Origin: Phaeospirillum tilakii | Lineage (GTDB): Bacteria > Pseudomonadota > Alphaproteobacteria > Rhodospirillales > Magnetospirillaceae | NCBI RefSeq assembly: GCF_042683125.1 | Contig: NZ_JBHUIY010000018.1 | Span: forward strand, 1-64,000 | Direction: 5' to 3' | Length of the DNA: 64,000 nt | Shown: in pieces, positions 7,484 to 16,632 of the stretch | Layout: each line of letters starts with the position of its first letter | How positions within the stretch are numbered: the stretch's first letter is position 1 | Made by a program: the position numbers and the translations under genes | The notes under the pieces: model-generated | Databases searched by the model: none | Told to the model about the DNA's origin: nothing | The model's input: the letters and a program-made list of their open reading frames with translations, nothing else

Positions 7484-9861
7484 TGAGCGCGCTCGGCACG
7501 GTGGTGCCCGACGTGGCAGCGGCGGCGGCGGGCGATCTGCCGCCGATCGCCCGGGTCGCGGTGATCGGCGCCGGCACGATGGGGGCGGGGATCGCCGCCC
7601 AGGTCGCCAATGCCGGCATTCCGGTGCTGCTGCTCGACATCGTTCCCGACGGCGCCGCCGACCGCGACGCCATCGCCAAGGGGGCGCTGGAGCGGCTGAA
7701 GAAGGCCGAGCCGGCGGCGCTGATGAGCCGCGCCGCCGCCCGGCTGATCAGCCCCGGCAACATCGAGGACCATCTCGACCGCATCGCCGGCTGCGACTGG
7801 ATCATCGAGGCGGTGATCGAGCGGATCGACATCAAGCGCGCCCTCTACGCCCGGATCGACGCGGTGCGCCGCCCCGGCAGCGTGGTGTCGTCCAACACCT
7901 CGACCATTCCGCTGGCCCATCTGGTCGAGGGCCAGTCGGCCGCCTTCGCCGCCGATTTCTGCGTCACCCACTTCTTCAACCCGCCGCGCTACATGCGGCT
8001 GCTGGAACTGGTCGGCGGCCCGGCCACCAGCCCGGTGGCGCTGGAGCGGGTGCGCCGCTTCGCCGACCTCGCCCTGGGCAAGAGCGTGGTGGCGGCCAAG
8101 GACCGTCCCGGCTTCATCGCCAACCGGCTCGGGGTCTACTGGCTCCAGGCGGCGGTGGTCGAGGCGTTCGAACTCGGCCTCGACATCGAGGCGGCCGACG
8201 CGATCATCGGAAGGCCGTTCGGCATCCCCAAGACCGGGGTGTTCGGCCTGCTCGATCTGGTCGGGCTCGATCTGATGCCGCATGTCAATGCCAGCCTCGC
8301 CGCCGCGCTGCCGGCCGAGGACCCGTTCCATGAAATGAACCGGCCGCTGCCGCTGGTCGAGCAGCTGATCGCCACCGGCTATACCGGGCGCAAGGGCAAG
8401 GGCGGCTTCTACCGGATCAACCGCGAGGCCGGCAAGCGCAAGGAGGCGGTCGATCTTGCCAGCGGCGAATTCCGCCCGACCCGCAAGCCGGAGATCGACG
8501 CGCTGTCCGTCGCCGGCCGCGACCTGCGCAAGCTGCTGAGCCATGACAGCGTCCATGGCCGCTATGCCTGGGCGGTGATGGGCCGCACCCTGACCTATGC
8601 CGCCGCCCTGCTCGGCGACGCCGCCGACACGGTCGAGGCGATCGACGAGGCGATGCGGCTTGGCTACAACTGGAAGTTCGGTCCGTTCGAGCTGATCGAC
8701 CGGCTCGGCGCCGAGTGGCTGGCCGAACGGATCGCCGCCAGCGGCTGGGCGGTGCCGGCGGCGCTGCAACTGGCCGGCGGCCGGACCTTCTACCGGGTCG
8801 AGGCGGCCCATCGCGAGGTGGTCGGCCTCGACGGCGCCTATCGCCGCCTGCCGCGCCCGCCCGGGGTGCTGCTGCTGGAGGACGTCAAGCTGGCCGGCCC
8901 GCCGCGCCTGAAGAACGGCTCGGCGGCGGTGTGGGACATCGGCGACGGCGTTGCCTGCTTCGAGTTCACCAGCAAGATGAACTCGCTCGATCCCGACATC
9001 ATGGACCTGCTCGGCAAGACCATCCGTCTGGTCAAGAAAGAGTTCAAGGCGCTGGTGATCTACAACGAGGGCACCCACTTCTCGGCCGGGGCCAATCTCG
9101 GTCTGGCCCTGTTCGCCGCCAACATCGCCGCCTGGACCGAGATCGAGCAACTGGTCGCCGCCGGCCAGCAGACCTACCGCGCCCTCAAATACGCGCCGTT
9201 CCCGGTGGTCGGCGCCCCGTCGGGGATGGCGGTCGGCGGCGGCTGCGAAATCCTGCTCCATTGCGACGCGGTCCAGGCCCACGCCGAGAGCTATATCGGT
9301 CTGGTCGAGGTCGGGGTCGGCCTGATCCCGGCCTGGGGCGGCTGCAAGGAGATGCTGCACCGCTGGAGCACCCTGGGCGGGTTGCCGCACGGGCCGATGC
9401 CGCCGGTGGCGCGGGCGTTCGAGATCCTCGGCACCGCCACCGTCGCCAAATCGGCGGCCGAGGCCAAGGAACTGCTGTTCCTGCGTCCCACCGACGGCAT
9501 CACCATGAACCGCGCCCGGCTGCTGGCCGACGCCAAGGCCAAGGCGCTGTCGCTGGTCGAGGGCTACACCCCGCCGACCCCGCCGGTGCTGACCCTGCCG
9601 GGGCCGAGCGGACGGGTGGCGCTGGAAATGGCCCTGCGCGGCCTGGGTCAGCAGGGCAAGGCCACCGCCCACGACATGGTGGTGTGCGGCGCCCTGGCCG
9701 AGGTGCTGTCGGGCGGCGCCGACGCCGACATCCTGGCGCCGTTGAGCGAGGATGCGGTGTTGGAACTGGAGCGGACGACCTTCAACCGGCTGGTGCGCCA
9801 TCCCGGCACCCTCGACCGGATCGAGGCGATGCTGCTGACCGGCAAGCCGTTGCGCAACTGA
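7483..9861 (+). CDS. fadN: FadN-type bifunctional 3-hydroxyacyl-CoA dehydrogenase / enoyl-CoA hydratase
   Basis: A 792-residue fusion. The NAD-binding Rossmann domain comes first (VAVIGAGTMGAGIAAQ, GAGTMG at 29-34), followed by 3-hydroxyacyl-CoA dehydrogenase C-terminal domains with HFFNPPRYM and KDRPGFIANR. A C-terminal crotonase domain follows (YNEGTHFSAGANL, then APSGMAVGGGCEILLHCDAV). This order is the reverse of FadB and matches Bacillus FadN. It catalyses hydration and dehydrogenation of enoyl-CoA. It lies between fadA and fadE, reproducing the gene set of the Bacillus fadN-fadA-fadE operon. Confidence 0.92.
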   Translation: MSALGTVVPDVAAAAAGDLPPIARVAVIGAGTMGAGIAAQVANAGIPVLLLDIVPDGAADRDAIAKGALERLKKAEPAALMSRAAARLISPGNIEDHLDRIAGCDWIIEAVIERIDIKRALYARIDAVRRPGSVVSSNTSTIPLAHLVEGQSAAFAADFCVTHFFNPPRYMRLLELVGGPATSPVALERVRRFADLALGKSVVAAKDRPGFIANRLGVYWLQAAVVEAFELGLDIEAADAIIGRPFGIPKTGVFGLLDLVGLDLMPHVNASLAAALPAEDPFHEMNRPLPLVEQLIATGYTGRKGKGGFYRINREAGKRKEAVDLASGEFRPTRKPEIDALSVAGRDLRKLLSHDSVHGRYAWAVMGRTLTYAAALLGDAADTVEAIDEAMRLGYNWKFGPFELIDRLGAEWLAERIAASGWAVPAALQLAGGRTFYRVEAAHREVVGLDGAYRRLPRPPGVLLLEDVKLAGPPRLKNGSAAVWDIGDGVACFEFTSKMNSLDPDIMDLLGKTIRLVKKEFKALVIYNEGTHFSAGANLGLALFAANIAAWTEIEQLVAAGQQTYRALKYAPFPVVGAPSGMAVGGGCEILLHCDAVQAHAESYIGLVEVGVGLIPAWGGCKEMLHRWSTLGGLPHGPMPPVARAFEILGTATVAKSAAEAKELLFLRPTDGITMNRARLLADAKAKALSLVEGYTPPTPPVLTLPGPSGRVALEMALRGLGQQGKATAHDMVVCGALAEVLSGGADADILAPLSEDAVLELERTTFNRLVRHPGTLDRIEAMLLTGKPLRN

Positions 9862-9869
9862 ACAAAAAA

Positions 9870-9941
9870 AGCGCGGGCGCTGCCCGCACCCGCCAAGGGC
9901 CGGGGGCCCTTGGATCCCCTTGGGGGGGTGGTGCCCGCGCT
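9870..9941. repeat. Palindromic repeat between fadN and fadE
   Basis: Outer 9-bp arms AGCGCGGGC and GCCCGCGCT (9870-9878 and 9933-9941) enclose a hairpin CCAAGGGCC/GGCCCTTGG. It is a compact member of the double-hairpin repeat family, placed within a co-directional gene run. Confidence 0.7.
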
Positions 9942-9962
9942 GGCAAGGGAAGGGACTTCACG

Positions 9963-11747
9963 ATGGCCAGCTATTCCGCGCCGTTGCGCGACATGCGTTA
10001 TGTGTTGTTCGACCTGCTCGACGGGGAGTCGCTGGCGCGGCTGCCCGGCTGCGAGGATTTCACCCGCGACCTGATCGACCCGGTGCTCGACGAGGCGGCC
10101 AAGCTGTGCGAGCAGGTCTTGCACCCGCTCAACCGCTCGGGCGACGAGGAAGGCTGCCGGCTGGAAAACGGGGTGGTGCGGACGCCGCAGGGCTTTCCCG
10201 AGGCTTACCGGCTGTTCCGCGAGGGCGGCTGGACCTCGATCGGCTGCGATCCGGCCTATGGCGGCCAGGGCTGGCCGAAGAGCGTCGCCACCCTGGTCGA
10301 GGAGATGATCTGCTCTTCCAACCTGTCGTTCGGGATGTATCCCGGCCTGTCGCACGGCGCCTATGTCTCGCTGCACGCCCATGGCAGCGCCGAGTTGAAG
10401 GATCTCTATCTGCCCAGGCTGGTCGATGGCACCTGGGCCGGGACGATGTGCCTGACCGAGCCGCATTGCGGCACCGATCTCGGCCTGCTGCGCACCAAGG
10501 CGGTGCCGCAGGAAGACGGCAGCTACAAGATCACCGGCACCAAGATCTTCATCTCGGCCGGCGACCATGACCTGACCGACAACATCATCCATCTGGTGCT
10601 GGCCCGGCTGCCTGACGCCCCCAAGGGGGTCAAGGGGATCAGCCTGTTCCTGGTCCCCAAGCGGCTGGTCGATGCCGAGGGCAATCCCGGCCCGGCCAAC
10701 GGCGTGTCGTGCGGGGCGCTGGAACACAAGATGGGGATCAAGGCCTCGGCCACCTGCGTGCTGAACTTCGACGAGTCCACTGGCTGGCTGATCGGCGAGC
10801 CGCACAAGGGGATGCGGGCGATGTTCGCGATGATGAACACCGAACGGCTGTCGGTCGGCGTCCAGGGGCTGGGGCTGGCCGAGGCGGCCTATCAGGGTTC
10901 GGTCGCCTATGCCCGCGAACGGATCCAGGGCCGCGCCCTGTCGGCGCCGGCCCATCCCGAACTGGCGGCCGACCCGATCATCGTCCATCCCGACGTCCGC
11001 CGCATGCTGCTGACCCAGCGCGCCTATATCGAGGGCAGCCGCGCTTTGGCGCTGTGGGTGGCCCGCGCGGTCGATGACGAGGAACGCGCCGCCGATCCGG
11101 CCGAACGGGCGGCGGCGGGCGAGTTCGTCGCCCTGCTGACCCCGGTGGTCAAGGCGCTGCTGACCGACCTTGGCTTCGAATCGACCAATCTCGGCCTCCA
11201 GGTGTTCGGCGGGCACGGCTACATCCGCGAACACGGGATGGAGCAATATGTGCGCGATTGCCGCATCGCCCAGATCTACGAAGGCACCAACGGGGTGCAG
11301 GCGCTCGACCTGATCGGGCGCAAGCTGCCGGCCCAGGCCGGGCGCAACCTGCGCCGCTTCTTCCATCCGGTGTCGGACTTCATCAACGCCCGGATCGAGG
11401 ACGAATCCCAGGCGGCGCTGATCCAGCCGCTGGCCAAGGCGTTCGTCCGCCTCCAGCAGGCGACCGCCCACATCGCCCGGGTCGGCCTCGCCAAGCCGGA
11501 CGAGGCGGCGGCGGCGGCGACCGAGTATCTCCGCCTGTTCGGGCTGGTGGCGCTCGGCTACCTGTGGGCGCGGATGGCCGAAATCAGCCGGGGCAAGCTC
11601 GACGACGATCCCGACGGCTTCCACCGCGCCAAGCTGGCGACCGCCCGGTTCTACATGGACCGGCTGCTGCCGCAGACCGGGGCGCTGTTCTCGATCATCA
11701 TGGCCGGGGGGGAAAGCATCCTCGGGTTCGAGGAGGCGGCGTTTTAA
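9963..11747 (+). CDS. fadE: Acyl-CoA dehydrogenase, FadE/DmdC-type
   Basis: A 594-residue flavoprotein of the long acyl-CoA dehydrogenase class with a C-terminal extension. Recognisable are GTMCLTEPHCGTDLGLLRTKA (FAD/substrate binding), ITGTKIFISAGDHD, FGGHGYIREHGMEQYVRDCRI and the catalytic base Glu440 in IYEGTNGVQALDLIGRKL. It introduces the trans-2 double bond, the first oxidative step of beta-oxidation, passing electrons to ETF. The ATG at 9963 is preceded by AAGGGAAGGG; the much longer open frame upstream overlaps fadN and is a shadow. Confidence 0.93.
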   Translation: MASYSAPLRDMRYVLFDLLDGESLARLPGCEDFTRDLIDPVLDEAAKLCEQVLHPLNRSGDEEGCRLENGVVRTPQGFPEAYRLFREGGWTSIGCDPAYGGQGWPKSVATLVEEMICSSNLSFGMYPGLSHGAYVSLHAHGSAELKDLYLPRLVDGTWAGTMCLTEPHCGTDLGLLRTKAVPQEDGSYKITGTKIFISAGDHDLTDNIIHLVLARLPDAPKGVKGISLFLVPKRLVDAEGNPGPANGVSCGALEHKMGIKASATCVLNFDESTGWLIGEPHKGMRAMFAMMNTERLSVGVQGLGLAEAAYQGSVAYARERIQGRALSAPAHPELAADPIIVHPDVRRMLLTQRAYIEGSRALALWVARAVDDEERAADPAERAAAGEFVALLTPVVKALLTDLGFESTNLGLQVFGGHGYIREHGMEQYVRDCRIAQIYEGTNGVQALDLIGRKLPAQAGRNLRRFFHPVSDFINARIEDESQAALIQPLAKAFVRLQQATAHIARVGLAKPDEAAAAATEYLRLFGLVALGYLWARMAEISRGKLDDDPDGFHRAKLATARFYMDRLLPQTGALFSIIMAGGESILGFEEAAF

Positions 11748-11749
11748 GA

Positions 11750-11918
11750 CGAGGGCGCTGCCCTCGACCCGCCAAGGGCCACAAGGCCCTTGGATCCCAT
11801 CACTTGGAGGTCGTCCGACCGGCGCGGTTGCAACCCTGGGCGCCGGTCGCGTGAAGGACAAGGACTGGGTTCCAAGGGCCCTCCGGCCCTTGGCGGGGTG
11901 CGGGGCGGCGCCCCGCGT
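11750..11918. repeat. Inverted pair of double-hairpin repeats
   Basis: The left unit (GAGGGCGCTGCCCTC, then CCAAGGGCC/GGCCCTTGG) and the right unit (CCAAGGGCC/GGCCCTTGG, then CGGGGCGGCGCCCCG) are in opposite orientation around about 60 bases. The first-hairpin arms differ between the units, but each is self-complementary. Confidence 0.7.
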
Positions 11919-11937
11919 TCTTTGGGAGGATCAGACA

Positions 11938-12483
11938 ATGAGCCTGTGGTTTCGCATGGCCCGGGTGCTGGCGACGACGGGGCGGCGGCCGAAACTGGGC
12001 CTGCTGGATGAGTCGGAACTGAATTTCCGGGTGTGGCCGAGCGATCTCGACTTCAACCTGCACATGAACAACGCCCGCTATCTGGCGGTGATGGATCTCG
12101 GCCGGCTTGATCTGGTCGTGCGGGGCGGGCTGTGGCGGGCGGTGCTGCGGCGGCGCTGGCAGGCGGTGCTGGCCGGCAGCGTGGTGCGCTTCCGCCGCCA
12201 ATTGCGGCCGTTCCAGCCCTTCACGCTGAAGACCCGGCTGGTCGGGTGGGATGAACGCTGGCTGTATCTCGACCATCGCATCGAGGGGCCGGACGGGCTG
12301 GCCTGCCATGCCCTGATGCGCGCCGCCTTCGTCGGTCCGACCGGGGTGGTGGCGCCGGCCGAGGTGGTGGCGGAGGCCGGCTGGAACGGCACCCCGCCGC
12401 CGCCGCCGGCCTGGGCCGGGGCGTGGCGCGAGCTTGACCGCAGCCTGGAGCCGGCGGCGCCGCGCGCCGAGGTGGCGGCATGA
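11938..12483 (+). CDS. Acyl-CoA thioesterase-like hot-dog protein
   Basis: A 181-residue 4HBT-type hot-dog protein of the THEM6/YbgC-like group. The segment VWPSDLDFNLHMNNARYLAVMD carries the Asp and the HMNNARY helix that form the active site in this family. SVVRFRRQLRPFQPF and WLYLDHRIEGPDG form later strands. It probably hydrolyses acyl-CoA or another thioester in the cytoplasm. The start at 11938 follows GGGAGGA. The stop overlaps the next start (ATGA), so it is co-translated with the SDR gene. Confidence 0.82.
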   Translation: MSLWFRMARVLATTGRRPKLGLLDESELNFRVWPSDLDFNLHMNNARYLAVMDLGRLDLVVRGGLWRAVLRRRWQAVLAGSVVRFRRQLRPFQPFTLKTRLVGWDERWLYLDHRIEGPDGLACHALMRAAFVGPTGVVAPAEVVAEAGWNGTPPPPPAWAGAWRELDRSLEPAAPRAEVAA

Positions 12484-13307
12484 GCGGGCTGGCCGGCAAG
12501 ACCCTGCTGATCACCGGCGCCAGCCGGGGCATCGGCAAGGCGATCGCGCTGCGGGCGGCGCAGGACGGCGCCAACATCGTCCTCGCCGCCAAGACCGAGA
12601 CGCCGCATCCGACCCTGCCCGGCACCATCCACGAAGCGGCCGAGGAGATCGTCGCGGCGGGCGGGCAGGCGCTGGCGCTGAAGGTCGATGTGCGCGACGA
12701 AAGCCAGATCGAACGCGCGGTGGCGGCGGCGCTGGAGCGGTTCGGCGGGATCGACATCGTTATCAACAATGCCGGGGCGATCAGCCTGACCGGCACCGCC
12801 GAGACCGAGATGAAGCGGTTCGACCTGATGGTCGGGGTCAATGTGCGGGCCACCTTCGCGCTGACCCGGGCCTGCCTGCCGGCGCTGAAACGGGCCGACA
12901 ATCCCCACATCCTGACCCTGTCGCCGCCGCCCAGCCTCGATCCGCGCTGGTACGGCCCCCATCCGGCCTACACGCTGAGCAAGATGGGGATGAGCCTGCT
13001 GGTGCTGGGCTGGGCCGAGGAATTCCGCCCGCTCGGCATCGCCGCCAACGCGCTGTGGCCGCGCACCCTGATCGACACGGCGGCGATGCGGGTGGTCGGC
13101 GCGCCGATCCGGCCGGAACATTGCCGCCGGCCGGAAATCGTCGCCGACGCCGCCCACGCGATCCTGACCCGGCCGTCGCGCACCCATACCGGCCGGTTCT
13201 ATCTCGACGAGGAGGCGCTGGCCGAAAGCGGCGTCACCGATTTCGCCCGCTACGCGGTGGTGCCGGGCCGGATCCCGCTGCCCGATCTGTTCGTCGCGCC
13301 GGACTGA
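12480..13307 (+). CDS. HSDL2-like short-chain dehydrogenase/reductase
   Basis: A 275-residue classical SDR. The cofactor loop TGASRGIG spans residues 12-19, NNAG 96-99, and the catalytic Ser148, Tyr164 and Lys168 are present (YTLSK). The segment AAKTETPHPTLPGTIH is typical of the HSDL2 subgroup, which acts on lipid-derived alcohols or ketones; the exact substrate is unknown. It is translationally coupled to the thioesterase. Human HSDL2 carries a C-terminal SCP2 domain; here the SCP2 domain is a separate gene in the same neighbourhood. Confidence 0.88.
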   Translation: MSGLAGKTLLITGASRGIGKAIALRAAQDGANIVLAAKTETPHPTLPGTIHEAAEEIVAAGGQALALKVDVRDESQIERAVAAALERFGGIDIVINNAGAISLTGTAETEMKRFDLMVGVNVRATFALTRACLPALKRADNPHILTLSPPPSLDPRWYGPHPAYTLSKMGMSLLVLGWAEEFRPLGIAANALWPRTLIDTAAMRVVGAPIRPEHCRRPEIVADAAHAILTRPSRTHTGRFYLDEEALAESGVTDFARYAVVPGRIPLPDLFVAPD

Positions 13308-13315
13308 CACAACAA

Positions 13316-13344
13316 TGCCGGGGACGGCGGCGCTGTCCCCGGCA
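13316..13344. terminator. Bidirectional hairpin between convergent genes
   Basis: A 10-bp perfect stem, TGCCGGGGAC and its complement, surrounds a 9-base loop between the SDR gene and the convergent lipoprotein gene. There is no strong T-tract on either side. Confidence 0.55.
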
Positions 13345-13368
13345 TCGCCGCGATGGCGCGGGCCGGCG

Positions 13369-14532
13369 CTATTTGGGGGGCGCGGTTTTCAGGGTGATGA
13401 CCGCGACCTTCCGTTTCGGTTCGCTCTTGGCGTCGCCGCTGGGGTCGATCTTGTCCGAGTCGATCTGGTGCGCGTTGACGAGGATGTTCATCACGGTTTC
13501 GGCCCGTTTCAGGGCGACGCCCTCGTTGGTCGTGCCGGCCGGCGGTGGCGGGGTTTCGGTGGCGTGGCCGACGATCTTGAGGGTGGCGGTCTTGTCGGTC
13601 TTCAGCGCGGTGGTCAGGGCCGTGGCGGCGTCCTTGATCTTGGCCGCTTCCACCGCGTTCAGCTCGTAGGTCCTGGTGAACTCCACCGTCCAGGATTTGA
13701 CGGCGGCCGTCGCGGCCTTGTCGTCCTTCGCGGCCTTGTCGGCGGCGGGGGCGGAATAGGGCGTCGGCTGCATGTCGGCCATGATTGTTTTCAGGCCGTC
13801 CTGACTGGCGAAACTCTCGCAGAACCTGTCAAGAAATGGGTTTCCTTCATTGTTTGGGTTGACTTGTCCTTTCGTCGCTATCTTCTTGTTCTGCACGCAG
13901 GCGACAAACATCGCGTGGGTGAGGCGGGGCAGGGAATAGGCGACGTAATTGCCGGCGACGGCGTCGATTTTGCTCTTTTCGGCGTTTTCGGCCAGGATCA
14001 GGGTCGAGAGCACATCGCCATACTGGCTGAGGATCAGGGCATATTCGTCCTTGTCGATGGCACCGTTGGCGTAGGCCTCGCAGGCGCGGAAGGTGCCGTC
14101 GCGCAGGGCCTGAACCGCGACCGAACGGCCGACCAGTTGGGTCAGGGTCTGGGTAAGGTTGTGCTCGGCGGTGACCCCCATCGTTTCCTTGGCACTCCCG
14201 CTGAATTCCTTGACGGTGGTGCTGACTTCTTGACTACGGTCGGCGCTCAACTTGCTGACCATCGCGATGGCCATCGCGATGTCCGGGCTGGGCTCGCTGC
14301 ATATGATCTTTTTGTTCTGGTTGTTCTGGGGGTCATCGCCGAACCGGTTCCGGGAAATCACCGTGCGGACATCGGCGGTGGTGAAGGAGATTTTGCTGCC
14401 ATCGAAATCTTTGTTGGTGGCATAGCCCTGGCTGACATTGTCCTCGAACATCACGCAGCCGGAGAGCAGGAGGAGGGCGAGCAGGGCGGGCGGCCCGGCG
14501 TGCCGGAGGGCCGAAAACGATCGGACGGTCAT
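13369..14532 (-). CDS. Hypothetical lipoprotein with a C-terminal OmpA-like segment
   Basis: A 387-residue protein with a lipoprotein signal (LLALLLLSGC, lipobox cysteine at about residue 26). A long helical middle region follows. The C-terminal part, LKIVGHATETPPPPAG then LKRAETVMNILVNAHQI and KRKVAVITL, resembles the peptidoglycan-binding OmpA loop but is degenerate. It is probably anchored in the outer membrane. Its start has GAGGGGG upstream. It is less GC-rich than its neighbours and stands alone, so it may be an acquired gene. The function is not recognised. Confidence 0.7.
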   Translation of the reverse strand: MTVRSFSALRHAGPPALLALLLLSGCVMFEDNVSQGYATNKDFDGSKISFTTADVRTVISRNRFGDDPQNNQNKKIICSEPSPDIAMAIAMVSKLSADRSQEVSTTVKEFSGSAKETMGVTAEHNLTQTLTQLVGRSVAVQALRDGTFRACEAYANGAIDKDEYALILSQYGDVLSTLILAENAEKSKIDAVAGNYVAYSLPRLTHAMFVACVQNKKIATKGQVNPNNEGNPFLDRFCESFASQDGLKTIMADMQPTPYSAPAADKAAKDDKAATAAVKSWTVEFTRTYELNAVEAAKIKDAATALTTALKTDKTATLKIVGHATETPPPPAGTTNEGVALKRAETVMNILVNAHQIDSDKIDPSGDAKSEPKRKVAVITLKTAPPK

Positions 14533-14716
14533 GATGATCCCCCTCTTGGTATTTTTTTGGAAATTTCACATCGTAAAAATCAACCAAAACATTGCGCCAA
14601 ATATCTTTTATAAGCAATATTCCGATAATTATCCCCTAATGCGCGTAGTGCAGGATCATCAACGGCTTGACCGCCCCCGCGCATGGCTCGGGGCTGAGGC
14701 TGTGCGAAAAAGTCAT

Positions 14717-14768
14717 GGGTTCCAAGGGCCTTGCGGCCCTTGGCGGGGTGCGGGGCGGCGCCCCGCGT
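14717..14768. repeat. Single double-hairpin repeat unit
   Basis: CCAAGGGCC/GGCCCTTGG followed by CGGGGCGGCGCCCCG. It is one unit of the family, lying just downstream of the small membrane protein gene, where it may act as a terminator. The rest of 14533-14716 is AT-rich and holds no gene I can support. Confidence 0.7.
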
Positions 14769-15053
14769 TCAGCGGCTGAGAAGGGCGAGCAGCGCGGTAT
14801 AGGCGGCGAGCGCGCCACAGGTCATGGCGGCCTGCCAGCGGCGGGGTTCGGCGCGCCAGGGCAGGATCGCGGCGGGGCGGGCGAGGCCGAGCGGCAGAGC
14901 GAGCAGATAGAGCAGGCTGCCGAAGCCGAAAGCGAACCGCTTTTCCGGCCCGTTGGGCACCAGCAGGAACAGCAGCACGGTGGCGACCAGCCACAGGGCG
15001 ATGGTGGCGCTGGGGCCGGGCCGCAGGGCGGCGAGGCGGTCACGGACGGTCAT
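14769..15053 (-). CDS. Small membrane protein of unknown function
   Basis: This 94-residue protein has three or so hydrophobic segments: ATIALWLVATVLLFLLVP, FGSLLYLLALPLGL and the C-terminal AAMTCGALAAYTALLALLS. There is a basic start and a WRAEPRRWQ loop. It lies downstream of the radical SAM gene on the same strand, 73 bases away. Codon use looks like the chromosome. No family is recognised. Confidence 0.6.
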   Translation of the reverse strand: MTVRDRLAALRPGPSATIALWLVATVLLFLLVPNGPEKRFAFGFGSLLYLLALPLGLARPAAILPWRAEPRRWQAAMTCGALAAYTALLALLSR

Positions 15054-15126
15054 CTCGTCGGGCTTCTCCCGCCGCGCCCGGGACGGGGCGGCCTCGCCCT
15101 CGATGTGGGGCGCGGCGGAAGATCTC

Positions 15127-16446
15127 TCAATAGCCGTCGAAATCGTTGTTGCCCTGGGCCGAGCCGTGCATGCGGCGTTCCGACCAGTTGATCACCCACG
15201 AGGCGATGTTGGCCTGGGTGAGCGGCGGCGGCAGGCGGCGCAGCATCGAGGGCAGGCTGTAGAAGCGGCGATACATCTGCTGGATGTGGCCTTCCAGCTC
15301 GGCCGGACTGCCCTGTTCGGGCCGGATCTGACAGAGCTGGCCGGGCCAGCGGTCGATCGAGTCGGGATCGAGGATGCGGCCGGCGGCGAGGTACTCCTCG
15401 TACAGCTTGGTGCCCTTGGTCGGGGTCAGGATGTTGAAATAGGCGGCCGGCACCTTGTTGCGCTCAAGGAATTCAAGGGTGGACTCGAACACGGTCGGGC
15501 TTTCGCCGTCCCAGCCGAAGATGAAATTGAGCGAGAAGCTGATGCCGCGCTTGCGCAGGTTGGCGACCATCTCGTCGTAGCGATTGGCCTTGTTGGCGGT
15601 CTTGCGCATCGCCTTGAGGGTGGCGGAATCGATGCTTTCGATGCCGATATTGACGTGCAGCACCCCGCTGCGCACCGCGAGGTCGAGGAAATTCTCGTCG
15701 AGGCAGAGATGCGATGACCACAGGGTGGACCAGCGCACCTTGAGCGGGATCATCGCTTCCATCAGTTCGAGGGCGCGGGGCTTGTTGCCGCCGAAATTGC
15801 TTTCGCCGAAGAACAGGTTGCGGCCGCCGCAGCGGCGGATCTCCTCGGCGACCTCGGCGGCGGGGCGCCAGCGGTAGCGGCCGCCCAGGTAGAGCCGCTC
15901 GCTACAGAAATCGCACTGGAACGGACAGCCGCGCGAGGATTGCAGGGTGAAGGTGCGGAACGGCCCGTAGCGGCGCATGTCGAGCAGGTCGTAGCGCGGC
16001 ATCGGCAGCCCGGCGAGGTTTTCGAGCGGCTCGGCGCGATAGATTTTCTGCAACCGGCCGGCGGCGGCGTCGGCGAGGAGGGTGGCCCAGATCGGCTCGG
16101 CCTCGCCGATCGCCACCGCGTCGCAATGATCGAGCGCCTCCTCGTTGTAGAAGAACGCGTGCGGCCCGCCGATCACCACCTTGACGCCACGGGCGCGGAA
16201 GCGGGCGGCGATGTCGTAGGCGCGCACCGAATGCAGCGTCCAGCACGAGATCGCCACCAGATCGACCGGGGCGGTGTCGTCGATCTCCTCCAACTGCTCG
16301 TCGATCAGCCGCACCGTCCATTCGGGCGGGGTCAGCGCGGCGAGATAGGGCAGGGTCAGCGGCACCACCGAGCGGCGTTTGCTTTTGAACACGACCCGCT
16401 CGGTGGGCGAGCGGTAGTGGGACGGTTGGATGATCAGAAGGCGCAT
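15127..16446 (-). CDS. B12-binding-domain radical SAM protein
   Basis: This 439-residue protein has an N-terminal cobalamin-binding-like Rossmann domain (VDLVAISCWTLHSVRAYDIA, then VKVVIGGPHAFFYNEEA). The radical SAM core has the cluster motif Cys-x3-Cys-x2-Cys in SSRGCPFQCDFCSERLYLGG and the later strands VNIGIESIDSATLKAMRK and FIFGWDGES. Members perform methylations or ring formations on lipids, tetrapyrroles or peptides; the substrate here cannot be read. It may be co-transcribed with the small membrane protein downstream, which would suit a membrane-lipid substrate, but that is a guess. Confidence 0.85.
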   Translation of the reverse strand: MRLLIIQPSHYRSPTERVVFKSKRRSVVPLTLPYLAALTPPEWTVRLIDEQLEEIDDTAPVDLVAISCWTLHSVRAYDIAARFRARGVKVVIGGPHAFFYNEEALDHCDAVAIGEAEPIWATLLADAAAGRLQKIYRAEPLENLAGLPMPRYDLLDMRRYGPFRTFTLQSSRGCPFQCDFCSERLYLGGRYRWRPAAEVAEEIRRCGGRNLFFGESNFGGNKPRALELMEAMIPLKVRWSTLWSSHLCLDENFLDLAVRSGVLHVNIGIESIDSATLKAMRKTANKANRYDEMVANLRKRGISFSLNFIFGWDGESPTVFESTLEFLERNKVPAAYFNILTPTKGTKLYEEYLAAGRILDPDSIDRWPGQLCQIRPEQGSPAELEGHIQQMYRRFYSLPSMLRRLPPPLTQANIASWVINWSERRMHGSAQGNNDFDGY

Positions 16447-16632
16447 CAGACTCGCTGCGAACTTTGGCCGGGAGAGGAAGAAAGGGGAAGGCGCTCTCCC
16501 GCTCCATGAACGCGCGGGTTTAGCAGCCTCCCCCGATTTCTGCGAAAGCAGGGAGAATGCCGCAGACGATCCGCGTTCTTCAAGTGCATCGATGACAGGT
16601 CCGCCCGGGGCGCGACTCTGGGCCCGGCGGCC

